Assembly: GCA_040770625.1 (NCBI GenBank)
Contig: JAXGIW010000002.1
Span: 1-64,000, forward strand
From: 58-81 sp012729145
GTDB taxonomy: Bacteria > Synergistota > Synergistia > Synergistales > Thermovirgaceae
Length of the DNA stretch: 64,000 nt
Direction: 5' to 3'
The notes under the pieces are model-generated. The model worked only from the letters and a program-made list of their open reading frames with translations, was not told the origin of the DNA and made no database searches. Shown one piece after another: positions 52,018-60,947 of this stretch; position 1 is the first letter of the stretch, and each line of letters begins with the position of its first letter. The translations under genes were made by a program, and so were the position numbers.

Positions 52018-52926
52018 TCAGGAGTACTTTAACCCGAAAACGGGGTGGAAGATCCTTTCGTCGTGAAGGAACTGGGCCTGTTCCTCCAGTGCCATCCTTG
52101 CCGGGTCACCCATATTTACGGCAAGGACCGAGGTCAGGATATGGACCAGGAAGAGGGGGCCGATAATACTGCTCCCGAACATCGGGCTGGTGGCGCTTAC
52201 AAAGAAGGAGAGGTCCGAGAACCTGCAGATCGGGGCCGCGGGGCTGTCGGTAATGGAGACGATCCCGGCTCCGTTCCTTTGGGCTATCTCCACCGCTTCA
52301 GTGACCTCGATCACGAAACTGGGGAGTTCGCAGACCACCACCAGGTCGCCCCGTTTGACTGCTCTGGCCTGTTCCTGGAGGGTCATTCCGGACCTGGTCA
52401 TGAGGATGGCCCGCAACCCCATGGTCCTTAGCCTGATGAAAAGCGATTCAGCCACCAGGGATGAGATGCCCCACCCGGCACAGTAGACTGTTTCCGCTTC
52501 CTGGATCTTTGAGCAGAAGAGTGAGACATCATCGGGTTTGATCTGGGTCCATGTATCGTCCAGGTTCGCGTGCTCCAGCCTGTGGATGGTCACCGGGAGG
52601 TCCTGGCGGTTGTCCAAAACCCTCGCAAGCATCGCCGCCGGGTTGACCTGTCCCAGCACAGCGGATTTGAGTGCGTCCTTCAGCTGAGAGTAGCCGTCAA
52701 AACCCAGCATCCTTGAGACCCTTACCAGCTGGGCCTTGGATACTCCCAGTTCGTCGGCCACATCTCCTATGGACCGGAAGGCCGCTTCCCTCATGTTCAT
52801 AAGAAGATATTCGACGACCCGCCTGGCCTTTCTTGGCATGCCCTGCATCTTTTCCCTTAGAAGCTCCTGCAACTGTCCAGCTTCCACCTGGAATGACCTC
52901 CCGAAAGCCCTTTTGAAATGAACCAT
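52018..52926 (-). CDS. MurR/RpiR-family transcriptional regulator
   Basis: 302 residues: an N-terminal HTH_6 domain (RSIGDVADELGVSKAQLVRVSRMLGFDGYSQLK) and a C-terminal SIS sugar-phosphate domain (VYCAGWGISSLVAESLFIRL, GDLVVVCELPS, IVSITDSPAAPI). The family senses sugar phosphates or amino sugars. No sugar gene is adjacent; its target is unknown. The next feature upstream is the second repeat patch. Confidence 0.9.
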   Translation of the reverse strand: MVHFKRAFGRSFQVEAGQLQELLREKMQGMPRKARRVVEYLLMNMREAAFRSIGDVADELGVSKAQLVRVSRMLGFDGYSQLKDALKSAVLGQVNPAAMLARVLDNRQDLPVTIHRLEHANLDDTWTQIKPDDVSLFCSKIQEAETVYCAGWGISSLVAESLFIRLRTMGLRAILMTRSGMTLQEQARAVKRGDLVVVCELPSFVIEVTEAVEIAQRNGAGIVSITDSPAAPICRFSDLSFFVSATSPMFGSSIIGPLFLVHILTSVLAVNMGDPARMALEEQAQFLHDERIFHPVFGLKYS

Positions 52927-53071
52927 TCAGGCAAAAAGTTGACTTTAGCATACTTTGGGTCCTGGTGGAAGTCAACGGAGGCAGGAAACCTGAAGCAAGG
53001 CATCAGGCGACAGACTGCAGGCAGCAGGAAAGGCAGAAAACCCTTGAGGCGGGAGAACCAAATTCAAAGGC

Positions 53072-53253
53072 GTGAACGGTGAACGGTCAACGGTGAACAG
53101 AAGGGGTAAATGCCAAATCCTTTGCACCGCAGACGCTCTGCCCGTGATGGCGAACTGTCTTCGTAGGGTGTTGTCGCAGATATGACCATAATATTTTGTG
53201 AGCGAAGTGAAGGATCTGGGCTTTCGCTTGTCCCTACCGTTCACTGTTTACGC
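53072..53253. repeat. Second short-repeat patch, overlapping the MATE gene end
   Basis: The same repeat units as at 13291-13640: GTGAACGG tandem units at 53072-53100, a GTGAGCGAAGTGAAGGATCT block at 53199-53218, and an inverted copy CCGTTCACTGTTTACGC at 53237-53253. The last 13 bases of the patch encode the final residues and stop of the MATE gene. From 52927 to 53240 there is no supported gene. Confidence 0.7.
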
Positions 53254-54626
53254 TTTTGATCCTCTCCATTCTCCGATGACAGTTCTATCCCAACTTTGAT
53301 CTTGTCCATCACCTTGAATATGAAGTAGGTCGACAGGAGGAAGGAGACGAAGGCAGAGATCGGCTGGCACCACCAAACCCCGGAAAGACCGAAGGCCCTG
53401 GAGAGAATAGCTGCCGCCGGAATTCGGATCGCCAGGGTCCTCATTACCTGGGCGATCATTCCGTAAACTGGGTAACCGCTTCCCTGGAAGACACCCCAGA
53501 AAGAGATGTCCGCTGCTGCAAAAAGATAGGCCGTCGCCGAAGCCCTGATGGATGAGACGGCCATTCCCATAACCTGAGGCGAAGGTCTGAAGAGGGCAAG
53601 CACAAGATGGGGCCACATGTAGACCATGGCCCCGATAACGCCGATCATGACCGCCGAGGAGAGAAGGACCACTCTCAACGCTCCGCGGACCCTGGGATAA
53701 TCGCCTTTCCCGATGTTGTAGCCGATGAAGGGAATAAGAGCAGAGTTGAAGCCGAATACGGGGAGAAATACGAACATCTCTACCCTGTTGCCCAGCATGA
53801 AGGCACCTATGGCTGCAGGGCCATAGCCTGCGAGGATCCTGTTCAGCATTGCACCTCCGACGGCCATGCTGCCCTGGGATATTGCCACTGGAAGACCGAT
53901 CCTGCCTATGCTGATCCATCTGCCAGGGTGGTCGGGTCTCCAGGTTACGGCCGGAATGATCGCACTCCGTTCTTTGAGCCTCGACCACAGGTACAGGCAT
54001 GAGGCCAGCCGGCCGATGAAGGTGGCTAGCGACGCACCGGCTATCCCCCATCCGAAGGTGAATATCAGAAGGGGGTCAAGCAGGACGTTGATCCCGTTGC
54101 CGAGGATCATGCTCTTCATGGGGGTCACCGTATCCCCCTGGCTCCTGAAGATGGAGTCGGCAACCAGGGAGAAGGACATCAGCGGGGTTGCAAGGACCAT
54201 CCAGAAAGCATAACGGTGGCTTTCGACGAGGACGTCTCCGGAACCGCCAAGGAGGGAGAAAAAGGCGTTTGAAGATCGACGGAAAAGCAGGGGCATCACC
54301 AGTGTCGAAAGGACCAGGACAAGGACAAGAGCTGCGTCGGCATAGTCCCGGGCTTCACCTTGCTTCCCCTTGCCCAGGGAGTTGCTCATCCTGGTGGTGG
54401 CCCCCACGGCCATGCCGTTCACCAGGGCGAAGACAACGAAGACAAGGGGAAAGGAAAGTGACATGGCGGCCAGAGAGGACTCCCCCAGCCATGATACGAA
54501 GACCGTATCGACCAGGTGGAACATGGTATGGAAGAGCATGGAGAACATCGAAGGCAAGGCAAGCTGCCAGAGTGTTCCGGCGACGCTCCCGGCGCCCATG
54601 TCCAGGTTCCTCTTGAGGATGGCCAT
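53241..54626 (-). CDS. MATE-family multidrug/toxin efflux pump
   Basis: 461 residues with twelve spans and the two-fold MATE organisation (LALPSMFSMLFHTMFHLVDTVFVSWLG in the first half; GRIGLPVAISQGSMAVGGAMLNRIL in the second). It would export organic cations, driven by H+ or Na+. The C-terminal tail and stop codon are supplied by repeat DNA, so the last few residues are probably acquired. Cargo unknown. Confidence 0.9.
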   Translation of the reverse strand: MAILKRNLDMGAGSVAGTLWQLALPSMFSMLFHTMFHLVDTVFVSWLGESSLAAMSLSFPLVFVVFALVNGMAVGATTRMSNSLGKGKQGEARDYADAALVLVLVLSTLVMPLLFRRSSNAFFSLLGGSGDVLVESHRYAFWMVLATPLMSFSLVADSIFRSQGDTVTPMKSMILGNGINVLLDPLLIFTFGWGIAGASLATFIGRLASCLYLWSRLKERSAIIPAVTWRPDHPGRWISIGRIGLPVAISQGSMAVGGAMLNRILAGYGPAAIGAFMLGNRVEMFVFLPVFGFNSALIPFIGYNIGKGDYPRVRGALRVVLLSSAVMIGVIGAMVYMWPHLVLALFRPSPQVMGMAVSSIRASATAYLFAAADISFWGVFQGSGYPVYGMIAQVMRTLAIRIPAAAILSRAFGLSGVWWCQPISAFVSFLLSTYFIFKVMDKIKVGIELSSENGEDQKRKQ

Positions 54627-54707
54627 TGATCCCTCCGCAGTGGAAGACTCAGAGCATTGTATGTAAAAAAGGCGCCGGGGGCAAATGTTTTCGTGTTCGT
54701 GGAAGTT

Positions 54708-55670
54708 TCATCGGGTCCATGTGACCAGGCGTTTTACCTCATCGATGGCGATCTCTGAAAGGGACGCAAGTTCCCGGAAACCCCAATTCCCATGTCCCGA
54801 GAGAAGGGACCGGTAACTTAAAGGGACAGACCATGGACCCGACCGCGCCCGATGAACAAGCGAAAGGGCCAGGGCGTAAGAGCGTGCCAACTCACCCAGG
54901 GCAGGGTGGTGAGGTCCGGCCACGACGCCTTCGCCAAGGGAGGCCGTCTCCTGGAGGCCGACACGGAGGAGTTCGAAACCTGACTCCCGGGCTTTGCGGA
55001 TCATTCTTCCGGCCCAGCGGGCACTTTCATCTATCCCGGGAGGTGTGTAACTTCCGGAGAGGAAGAGCTCCTCCAGCGGGGTGCCCCTGAGTACCAGGCA
55101 AGGGTATATCCTCAACTGCATGGGTCTGTCTCCCTTTATTTCAGCGAGAACCCTTATGTCCTCCAGCGATGATGACGGGTCCTGACCCGGAAGGCCTGTC
55201 ATGAGCTGCACTCCAGGAACGAGCCAGGTACTGTCGGTTACCAGGGAGACCCTCTCCACGGCCGTGGCTCCGGTGTAACCCCTGTTGCACAGGTTCAGCA
55301 CCTTGTCCTCGAGGGAGGAGATTCCCAGCTCCAGAAATCTCACCGGGAACCGTGAAAGAAAGTCGAGGATCCCCGGATCGACGCAAAGAGGGTGGGTGGA
55401 GATCCTTATCCGGCTGGAAGCGGGAGCCTGTGCCGCAACTTCCAGGTATTCCTCCTGACGGTCCATGGGCTGACATGTGAAGCTGCCGCCGAAAAAGCAC
55501 GTCTCCAGGGGTTCGACGGCCCCCTGAAGGGCCCTTCTGATCTCACCCGGAGCGGGTTGAACGCCATGGCCGGTGATGGTCCTCTGGTCGCAGTATACGC
55601 ACCTGTTAGGGCAGTCCTTCATGGGAAGAAAGAAGGGAATGCGCCTCACCAGGAGACCCCTTCGGTCCAC
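54708..55670 (-). CDS. Radical SAM protein (Elp3/HemN-related)
   Basis: 320 residues. The CxxxCxxC cluster site is CPNRCVYC near residue 20. FFGGSFTCQP and ELGISSLEDKVL are the later SAM-barrel motifs of the HemN/Elp3-like group. No extra cluster domain is visible. The reaction is unknown. It is the last gene of the XRE-ImmA-radical SAM operon, overlapping the ImmA gene end by 25 bases. Confidence 0.87.
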   Translation of the reverse strand: MDRRGLLVRRIPFFLPMKDCPNRCVYCDQRTITGHGVQPAPGEIRRALQGAVEPLETCFFGGSFTCQPMDRQEEYLEVAAQAPASSRIRISTHPLCVDPGILDFLSRFPVRFLELGISSLEDKVLNLCNRGYTGATAVERVSLVTDSTWLVPGVQLMTGLPGQDPSSSLEDIRVLAEIKGDRPMQLRIYPCLVLRGTPLEELFLSGSYTPPGIDESARWAGRMIRKARESGFELLRVGLQETASLGEGVVAGPHHPALGELARSYALALSLVHRARSGPWSVPLSYRSLLSGHGNWGFRELASLSEIAIDEVKRLVTWTR

Positions 55671-56074
55671 TCGTCGAACACAGCGGCCCAGGCGAACATG
55701 TCCGCCTGATATTCGAAACTGGTCATAGGGGTGGCCGTCCCCGACCAGAAGGCTTCGCCTCTCGTATGATGAACCAGATGGTATATCTCGTGGAAGGCGG
55801 CGAAGCGCTTCCAGATCTCAGGGAGGAGGCTGTTAAGATAGATCCGTGCCCTTTGACCTCTGGCCACATGCAGACCCCAGATAGATATCGGCAACGGCAG
55901 AGTTACGATCTCGACAGACCTTCCGCATGCCTCTTCCGCTTTAGCCAGAAGGTCGAGATCGTCAAGTCCCTTCCAGTGAGAGGCCTCTTCGAAGGCCCAA
56001 TCCGGGATCCTCTCAGGTGGGGATGGCCACTCGAACCCGTCAGTGCATGTGTCTCCCAGGGCAGTTTCAGCCAT
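55646..56074 (-). CDS. ImmA/IrrE-type metallopeptidase
   Basis: 142 residues with the zinc site AAFHEIYHLVHH (HExxH) and the following Glu in SFEYQADMFAW, the ImmA/IrrE (M78) hallmarks. ImmA-type enzymes cleave a partner XRE repressor, switching on genes. The start overlaps the XRE gene's end by eight bases, the classical ImmR-ImmA arrangement. The end overlaps the radical SAM gene. Confidence 0.88.
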   Translation of the reverse strand: MAETALGDTCTDGFEWPSPPERIPDWAFEEASHWKGLDDLDLLAKAEEACGRSVEIVTLPLPISIWGLHVARGQRARIYLNSLLPEIWKRFAAFHEIYHLVHHTRGEAFWSGTATPMTSFEYQADMFAWAAVFDEWTEGVSW

Positions 56075-56423
56075 CTTCCCTGTCCCAGTCGGAGAGAGCC
56101 GCCTCAATGAGCTTCTGGACAAGCTGCACCTCACCCCTGGAAAGCTTCCTGCTCCGGTACCAGATCTCCACCGGTTCCCGGCCGTTAAGCACCTCTTCCA
56201 GCATGAGCCTTCCCGTGCTGTCCCGGTAGGGATCCTGTACCAGGTCGACCACGTCCACGTCGAGGGCCTCGGCCAGGCGTTTCAGAAGCTTCATTGAAGG
56301 CAGTCTCCTGTTGCTCTCCAGGGACTGGATGTATATGCGGCTCACATCCACTATTTCGGAAAGTTTCTTCTGGGTTAGTCCCTTCGATCTGCGAAGGGTC
56401 TTGATCCTTAGTCCCAGGCTCAT
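56067..56423 (-). CDS. XRE-family repressor paired with ImmA-type peptidase
   Basis: 118 residues. The N-terminal helix-turn-helix (LRIKTLRRSKGLTQKKLSEIVDVSRIYIQSLESNRRLPSMKLLKRLAEALDVDV, of which the core is given) is followed by a short charged tail. It probably represses its own operon until cleaved by the peptidase. GGAGG precedes the ATG and a TATAAT at 56455-56460 (minus) has TGGTAA 17 bases upstream. No integrase or conjugation genes are near, so this is not an obvious mobile element. Confidence 0.88.
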   Translation of the reverse strand: MSLGLRIKTLRRSKGLTQKKLSEIVDVSRIYIQSLESNRRLPSMKLLKRLAEALDVDVVDLVQDPYRDSTGRLMLEEVLNGREPVEIWYRSRKLSRGEVQLVQKLIEAALSDWDREDG

Positions 56424-56454
56424 GGCCCATACCTCCGTTCATTATGTTACATAT

Positions 56455-56483
56455 ATTATACCTGTAGTATTAAATGTTTACCA
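56455..56483 (-). promoter_or_regulatory. Promoter of the XRE-ImmA-radical SAM operon
   Basis: On the minus strand TATAAT (56460-56455) with TGGTAA (56483-56478) 17 bases upstream. It overlaps the end of citG and an AT-rich stretch with short direct repeats that could be the XRE operator. Confidence 0.5.
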
Positions 56484-57348
56484 CGTCGGGGAAGAGAGTA
56501 TCACAGTCGTGAAGGAAGAGGGTGCATGTCAGAAGGTCAGCCGCCCCTCCCGGGCTGATCCTGTGTAGGCTGAAGAACTCGTCCATCTCACTTATCGATC
56601 CCAGGGCTCCGGTGTCGTAGGGGATCTCATGGGCCAGAAGGTTCTCCACCAGGGGGAGGTAGTCGGCTTTCCAGAAAGGATAACCTTTCCTGGCTACGAT
56701 GTTGGTGTCCTCCCCGTGCTTCATGAGGCTGAAGAGTGCGTAAAGAGCGCTGTCATGCCTGGTTACTCCCCTGGCCAGGGCCCTCCTGAAGGGAGGGATG
56801 CCGTGTTCCAGGACGGTAGGGAAACCTCTCTCGGCCTCACCCCTGATACCTGTCATACCGTGTTCCAGATATATTCTCTCACCGCTGGTCAGTGGTCTCG
56901 CAGGGGGTTCGCTCTCAAGTGATCCCAGTTCCTTTTCGCAGCACCCGCTGACAGCCGCGGCGGCTGCGGCGGCCACCTTTTCTGGCCGGAGACCTTCACT
57001 GAGAAAGGAACAGCGGCCCGCTCCGTAGAGGAGGAGCGACAGGGCGAAGATCAGGCCCTTGTGAGTGTTGACACCAGAAGTGGCCTCGAACATGGCCCTG
57101 TCCATCTCTATCCCGGTTCTGCGCAGGACGTTGAGTGCCTCCTCCGGGGGAACTCCTCTCAGACCCTCCAGGGCCTGTTTTTGCCAGAAGGGTGCCAGGG
57201 CTGAAGCGCTCAGGAGGAAAGTGACAAAATCCATGTCCCGATGCGAACCTGGACCAAAACGGTCGACAAGACCAGGTTTTGGGGCTATGAAAACTTCCCA
57301 CAGGGTCGCAGAGACGGCAATGACACCAAGAGCGGCGTGAAGGGACAT
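56470..57348 (-). CDS. Triphosphoribosyl-dephospho-CoA synthase (CitG/MdcB)
   Basis: 292 residues. EVFIAPKPGLVDRFGPGSHRDMD, TSGVNTHKGLIFALS and KHGEDTNIVARKG are the conserved blocks of CitG/MdcB, which makes the prosthetic-group precursor of citrate lyase or malonate decarboxylase acyl carrier subunits from ATP and dephospho-CoA. No citrate-lyase or malonate-decarboxylase subunit lies in the window. It is divergent from the DtxR-family regulator across 76 bases. Confidence 0.88.
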   Translation of the reverse strand: MSLHAALGVIAVSATLWEVFIAPKPGLVDRFGPGSHRDMDFVTFLLSASALAPFWQKQALEGLRGVPPEEALNVLRRTGIEMDRAMFEATSGVNTHKGLIFALSLLLYGAGRCSFLSEGLRPEKVAAAAAAAVSGCCEKELGSLESEPPARPLTSGERIYLEHGMTGIRGEAERGFPTVLEHGIPPFRRALARGVTRHDSALYALFSLMKHGEDTNIVARKGYPFWKADYLPLVENLLAHEIPYDTGALGSISEMDEFFSLHRISPGGAADLLTCTLFLHDCDTLFPDVVNI

Positions 57349-57360
57349 TTTCTCTCTCCC

Positions 57361-57389
57361 TTGACTGGGTTTTGAAAAAAGCGGATACT
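57361..57389 (+). promoter_or_regulatory. Promoter of the DtxR-family regulator operon
   Basis: TTGACT at 57361-57366 and GATACT at 57384-57389 are spaced by 17 bases, 35 bases before the ATG. Confidence 0.6.
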
Positions 57390-57424
57390 GAACTGGATAT
57401 TAACAAAAATAGGCGAGGCTAACA

Positions 57425-57925
57425 ATGTCTAACCTCAGTGCAAGAAGCGAAGATTATCTTAAGGCCATATTCAAGCTCCAGGAGGAGAAGAAAGTGGTCC
57501 GGGTCAAGGACCTGGCCCAGTGCCTCGGAGTGAGATCGCCCACCGTCGTGGGAGTCATTTCCGGCCTCAAGGAAAGCGGGCTGGTCGACCAGGAGCACTA
57601 CGGGTACATCTCCCTGACCCCTGAGGGGGACACCCTTGCAAGATCCCTTATCCAGAACGAGGATCTCCTTCGTTCCTTCTTCGAGGAGGTTCTCAGCCTG
57701 GACACCGAGGAGGCAGGACTTAACGCCTGCAACATAGAGCATTATATTACCCCGACTTGCAGGGAGCGACTGGTATCCTTCATAAAATTCCTGGAGATAT
57801 GCGGGAGGGGATCCCCGAAGTGGCTCGACCATTTCAGGCACTTTGTCCTGACAGGAGAGCCACCCCCCTGCGACAGATGCGGCGAAATACTGCCAGGGGA
57901 CGGAAAGAGATGCGAAAAGGACTGA
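57425..57925 (+). CDS. DtxR/MntR-family metal-dependent regulator
   Basis: 166 residues: N-terminal winged helix (EDYLKAIFKLQEEKKVVRVKDLAQCLGVRSPTVVGVISGLKESGLV) and a dimerisation/metal-binding domain (NEDLLRSFFEEVL, ACNIEHYITP). The C-terminal CDRCGEILPGDGKRC adds a likely zinc ribbon. Family members repress metal-uptake genes when Mn or Fe is bound. Its targets are not shown; the 13 kb of metal-linked genes elsewhere in the window and the lytic transglycosylase it overlaps are candidates. Confidence 0.88.
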   Translation: MSNLSARSEDYLKAIFKLQEEKKVVRVKDLAQCLGVRSPTVVGVISGLKESGLVDQEHYGYISLTPEGDTLARSLIQNEDLLRSFFEEVLSLDTEEAGLNACNIEHYITPTCRERLVSFIKFLEICGRGSPKWLDHFRHFVLTGEPPPCDRCGEILPGDGKRCEKD

Positions 57926-59907
57926 CCCTTCTACTTATTATTACCCTTTTGCTGCCCCTTCTTGCCTTGACCCCAAGGGCAGAGGCATCGGAAATAGAGG
58001 ATCTTTTCTGGTCAAGGCAGTGGTCTACCCTTGAAAGCAGGATCCTTTCACCTGGAAGCAAGGTATCTCCAAAAGAACGAGTGATCTATGCCAACTCTCT
58101 CTGGCTCCAGGGGAGATGGGCCCCTGCCCTGGAGATCTTCCTCGAGGAGAGAGACTCCCTTCCGGAAGATCTTCAACCCTTCACGGACATGCTCATTCTT
58201 CTGGGTCTCGAAAGGACAGGATCTCCAAAGAAAGCGAGGGATGTGGCCCTTTCCCTCTGGAACAAGGAGGACTGGGTACTTGCACCTTATGTAGCATATG
58301 CCCTGGGAAGGTTCTACCTGAATGATGGCCAGGCGGCAGAGGCAGGGAGATGGTTCAGGGCGATGGCAGAGAGGGCCAGGGATGCATCACTGCGCAGACA
58401 GGCCCTGGAAGCCCTTCTCAAGCTTCCCGACCCCGATCCGGGGTTTGCGTTGGCTCTTCTCGAGATCTCCCCCTTTCACAGGGGAGCCCTCTCAATGATC
58501 AGACAGGATCCGGGACCGGAAGACACAAGTACCGCTTTCCCCCTGGGGTATGCTGCTTTTTTCTCCGGCGACTTCCAGGGAGCCCTGGCCCACCTCGAAC
58601 GAGTCCCCCTCGAAGATCCAAGATCAGAGAGGGCTGCCTTCTTCAGGGCAAGAACCCTTTCGAACCTCGGAAAGGGCGACGAGGCCCTGCAGCTCTGGAA
58701 GGAACTGGCCCTGAAGGCTTCAAGGTACTCGCAGACCTCGATCGAGTCCATTTCCAGGATGGCCCAGGAAAAGGGAGGAAAAGCTACTGAAGTGCTGATG
58801 GAGATCGCCGGTACAGGAACTGGCGATCCTGCCGCCTCGGCACTGGCCGAACTAGCAAACCTCTTCGCCAGGATAGGGGAAGAGGACAAGGCTTCGCGAT
58901 TCGAGGAGATACTCCTGGAGAAGCATGCCTCGAGCCGCTTCACCGCGGCAGCCCTGTGGGAGAAGGGGTGGTCTGCCTGGAAGAGGGGGGATATCAGGGC
59001 TGCCGATGCAGCCTGGACCAGGGCCCTTGATGCAGGAAACGACCGAAGGCAGGAATCCCGTCTTTTGTACTGGACTGCAAAGGCGAACGAGAGGCTGGGT
59101 GATTCAAGGACCGCAACATATCTCCTTGAGAGGCTCCGGAAGAGTTACCCGACGGATTACTACACGTTCCTTGCCTTTCCCTCCGGCCCTGGAAGAGTGC
59201 AGAATATCGTCCCCGACCAACTGGCCGGCGGAGGCGGCAAACTGGCCGAATGGGGGTTCGTCATCTATGCGAGAATGCAGCTCTCTTCATCGGATGACCC
59301 CGCATCCAGGTTCACCTCTGCCAGGCTTGCACTTTGGCTGGGTGACGCCAGGAGCGCGCTTTTGGATTCCATCCCCCTGGTCCCGCTGCTGGCCCGGTAT
59401 GATAACATACCCCTCCCCCTTCTAGAGACTCTCTATCCACGGGCCAGGGAGAGAGAGGTGATGGCGGCCTCCTTGAGGTTCGGCATTGATCCGGTGGACA
59501 TTTGGGCTATCATGCGCCGTGAGAGCGCCTTCGACGAAGAGGCTGTCAGCAGCGCTGGTGCCATGGGGCTGATGCAACTGATGCCCCCCACGGCGAGAGA
59601 GAACGCAATGATGCTCGGGGAGAAGGAGGGCGATTACTTCGATCCCGCAAAGAACATCCTGTTGGGGGCATATCACTTCTCGAGGCTGATGAAGATGTTT
59701 GACCGGATAGAATTCGCCGTGGCAGCTTACAACGCGGGCCAGGGTGCTGTTGGAAGATGGCTCCCCCCAAAGAGGTCTGTCGATGAGTGGGTCGAGGATA
59801 TACCTTACGGCGAGACAAGGGAGTTCGTTCGACAGGTCATGGCGAACAGATATATCTACAGGATCACCTACCCGGAGATGGGGCAGAAGGGAGATCAGCA
59901 GGAATGA
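57910..59907 (+). CDS. Soluble lytic murein transglycosylase (Slt type)
   Basis: 665 residues: a signal peptide (LTLLLIITLLLPLLALTPRAEA), a long helical TPR-like ring (about 30-500), and a C-terminal SLT catalytic domain with the Glu in MRRESAFDEEAVSSAGAMGLMQLMPPTA and YNAGQGAVGRWL. It cleaves peptidoglycan to 1,6-anhydro products in the periplasm. The start is the ATG inside the end of the regulator gene; a longer in-frame reading has no support. Confidence 0.93.
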   Translation: MRKGLTLLLIITLLLPLLALTPRAEASEIEDLFWSRQWSTLESRILSPGSKVSPKERVIYANSLWLQGRWAPALEIFLEERDSLPEDLQPFTDMLILLGLERTGSPKKARDVALSLWNKEDWVLAPYVAYALGRFYLNDGQAAEAGRWFRAMAERARDASLRRQALEALLKLPDPDPGFALALLEISPFHRGALSMIRQDPGPEDTSTAFPLGYAAFFSGDFQGALAHLERVPLEDPRSERAAFFRARTLSNLGKGDEALQLWKELALKASRYSQTSIESISRMAQEKGGKATEVLMEIAGTGTGDPAASALAELANLFARIGEEDKASRFEEILLEKHASSRFTAAALWEKGWSAWKRGDIRAADAAWTRALDAGNDRRQESRLLYWTAKANERLGDSRTATYLLERLRKSYPTDYYTFLAFPSGPGRVQNIVPDQLAGGGGKLAEWGFVIYARMQLSSSDDPASRFTSARLALWLGDARSALLDSIPLVPLLARYDNIPLPLLETLYPRAREREVMAASLRFGIDPVDIWAIMRRESAFDEEAVSSAGAMGLMQLMPPTARENAMMLGEKEGDYFDPAKNILLGAYHFSRLMKMFDRIEFAVAAYNAGQGAVGRWLPPKRSVDEWVEDIPYGETREFVRQVMANRYIYRITYPEMGQKGDQQE

Positions 59908-60410
59908 AAGAACGGACGCCACTCCCGGAGCAGATCGCCGTGGATCCCGTAGAAAAGGTCAGGGCTTTCCTCGAAGAAGCAGGCTATGAAGGGGAGATCC
60001 ATTTCAGCGAGGAGACGATAAGGACCGTTGACGATGCCTCCAGAAGCGTGGGAGCTCCCCCGGAGGAGATCCTGAAGACCATTGTCCTTTTGGCCGACGG
60101 AAGACCTGTCATTGCACTGATGTCGGGGCCTAACAGGATCGACCTGAAAAAGGTCAAAGCCCTCCTGGATGCCAGGAAGGTCTCCATGGCAAGGCCGGAG
60201 TGGGTCCTGGAGTATTCCGGGTTCGAAGTGGGCGGGGTGCCCCCGGTTGGTTTTCCCTCCAGGCCCTGTGCCGTGATCGACAGGGACCTTTTCCGGTTCG
60301 AGGTAGTATGGGCGGCGGCAGGAACCGATCACGCCTTCTTCCCTGTCAATCCCCGGAAGCTGGCAGGCTACACAGGTGGTGTCGAGGCGGACATTAAGAA
60401 GGAGGGCTAA
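59904..60410 (+). CDS. YbaK/ProX-family aminoacyl-tRNA deacylase
   Basis: 168 residues of the YbaK/EbsC editing fold: EEILKTIVLLADGRPVIALMSGPNRID, KKVKALLDARKVSMARPE and the GGVPPVGF motif. The family removes wrongly attached amino acids (Ala, Cys, Ser) from tRNA. The ATG overlaps the lytic transglycosylase stop (ATGA). It overlaps the convergent PPC gene end by four bases. Confidence 0.9.
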   Translation: MKERTPLPEQIAVDPVEKVRAFLEEAGYEGEIHFSEETIRTVDDASRSVGAPPEEILKTIVLLADGRPVIALMSGPNRIDLKKVKALLDARKVSMARPEWVLEYSGFEVGGVPPVGFPSRPCAVIDRDLFRFEVVWAAAGTDHAFFPVNPRKLAGYTGGVEADIKKEG

Positions 60411-60829
60411 CGCTTCTCGGGTACTATCGCTTCCAACCAGCCGTCGAATTCCCGGTTGAGGCGGATCGACCTCAGTGGGCGTATGAAGACCTCCAGGTTG
60501 TGGAAGGTAACGACCTTCAGAACGTGTCCACCCAGCGAAGCGTGATCCATCCCGTTGAAAACGGCATGAACATGGGGGTAGAGAGCCCCCTCCCTCATGC
60601 TTACGTTGCCGCTCAGGGACGCAACCTCGAAAGTTCCTTCGAACCGCTCCCGGATGTACTCCTTCCCGGTGTACCATCCGAAAATGATCTCCCTGGCCAT
60701 CCCCAACCCCCCGACAATGATCGCCGAATCCAGGGAGTACTCCTCGCAGGCCGCTGATATTGAGCGATGCAGCTCCTCGCCTTCGCTCAGTCGAAGAAAG
60801 GCCATGTCCTCAGTTACGGAGTATCGCAA
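60407..60829 (-). CDS. PPC/DUF296-domain protein
   Basis: 140 residues with the PPC (plant and prokaryote conserved) domain: FLRLSEGEELHRSISAACEEYSLDSAIIVGGLG and HVHAVFNGMDHASLGGHV, with a trimeric fold and a possible metal site at the HxH. In plants this domain is found with AT-hook DNA-binding proteins; in bacteria its role is unknown. It is convergent with ybaK. Confidence 0.9.
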   Translation of the reverse strand: MRYSVTEDMAFLRLSEGEELHRSISAACEEYSLDSAIIVGGLGMAREIIFGWYTGKEYIRERFEGTFEVASLSGNVSMREGALYPHVHAVFNGMDHASLGGHVLKVVTFHNLEVFIRPLRSIRLNREFDGWLEAIVPEKR

Positions 60830-60947
60830 AGGGCACTCCTCCCTTCCTTTGTGACATCATTTTACCATATCATTGCGATGTTGTTCGGGGATCATGTGTT
60901 AGAATATCGCCTGTCCTTTATCCCGTATTTTCATGGAGGAGTCCGAT

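Noticed and set aside
56067..56423. Integrative element around the XRE-ImmA pair
   Set aside because: No integrase, relaxase, att-like repeats or tRNA target nearby; neighbours are ordinary chromosomal genes.
59895..60677. 260-codon minus-strand frame over ybaK and the PPC gene
   Set aside because: It covers two well-supported convergent genes and matches neither.
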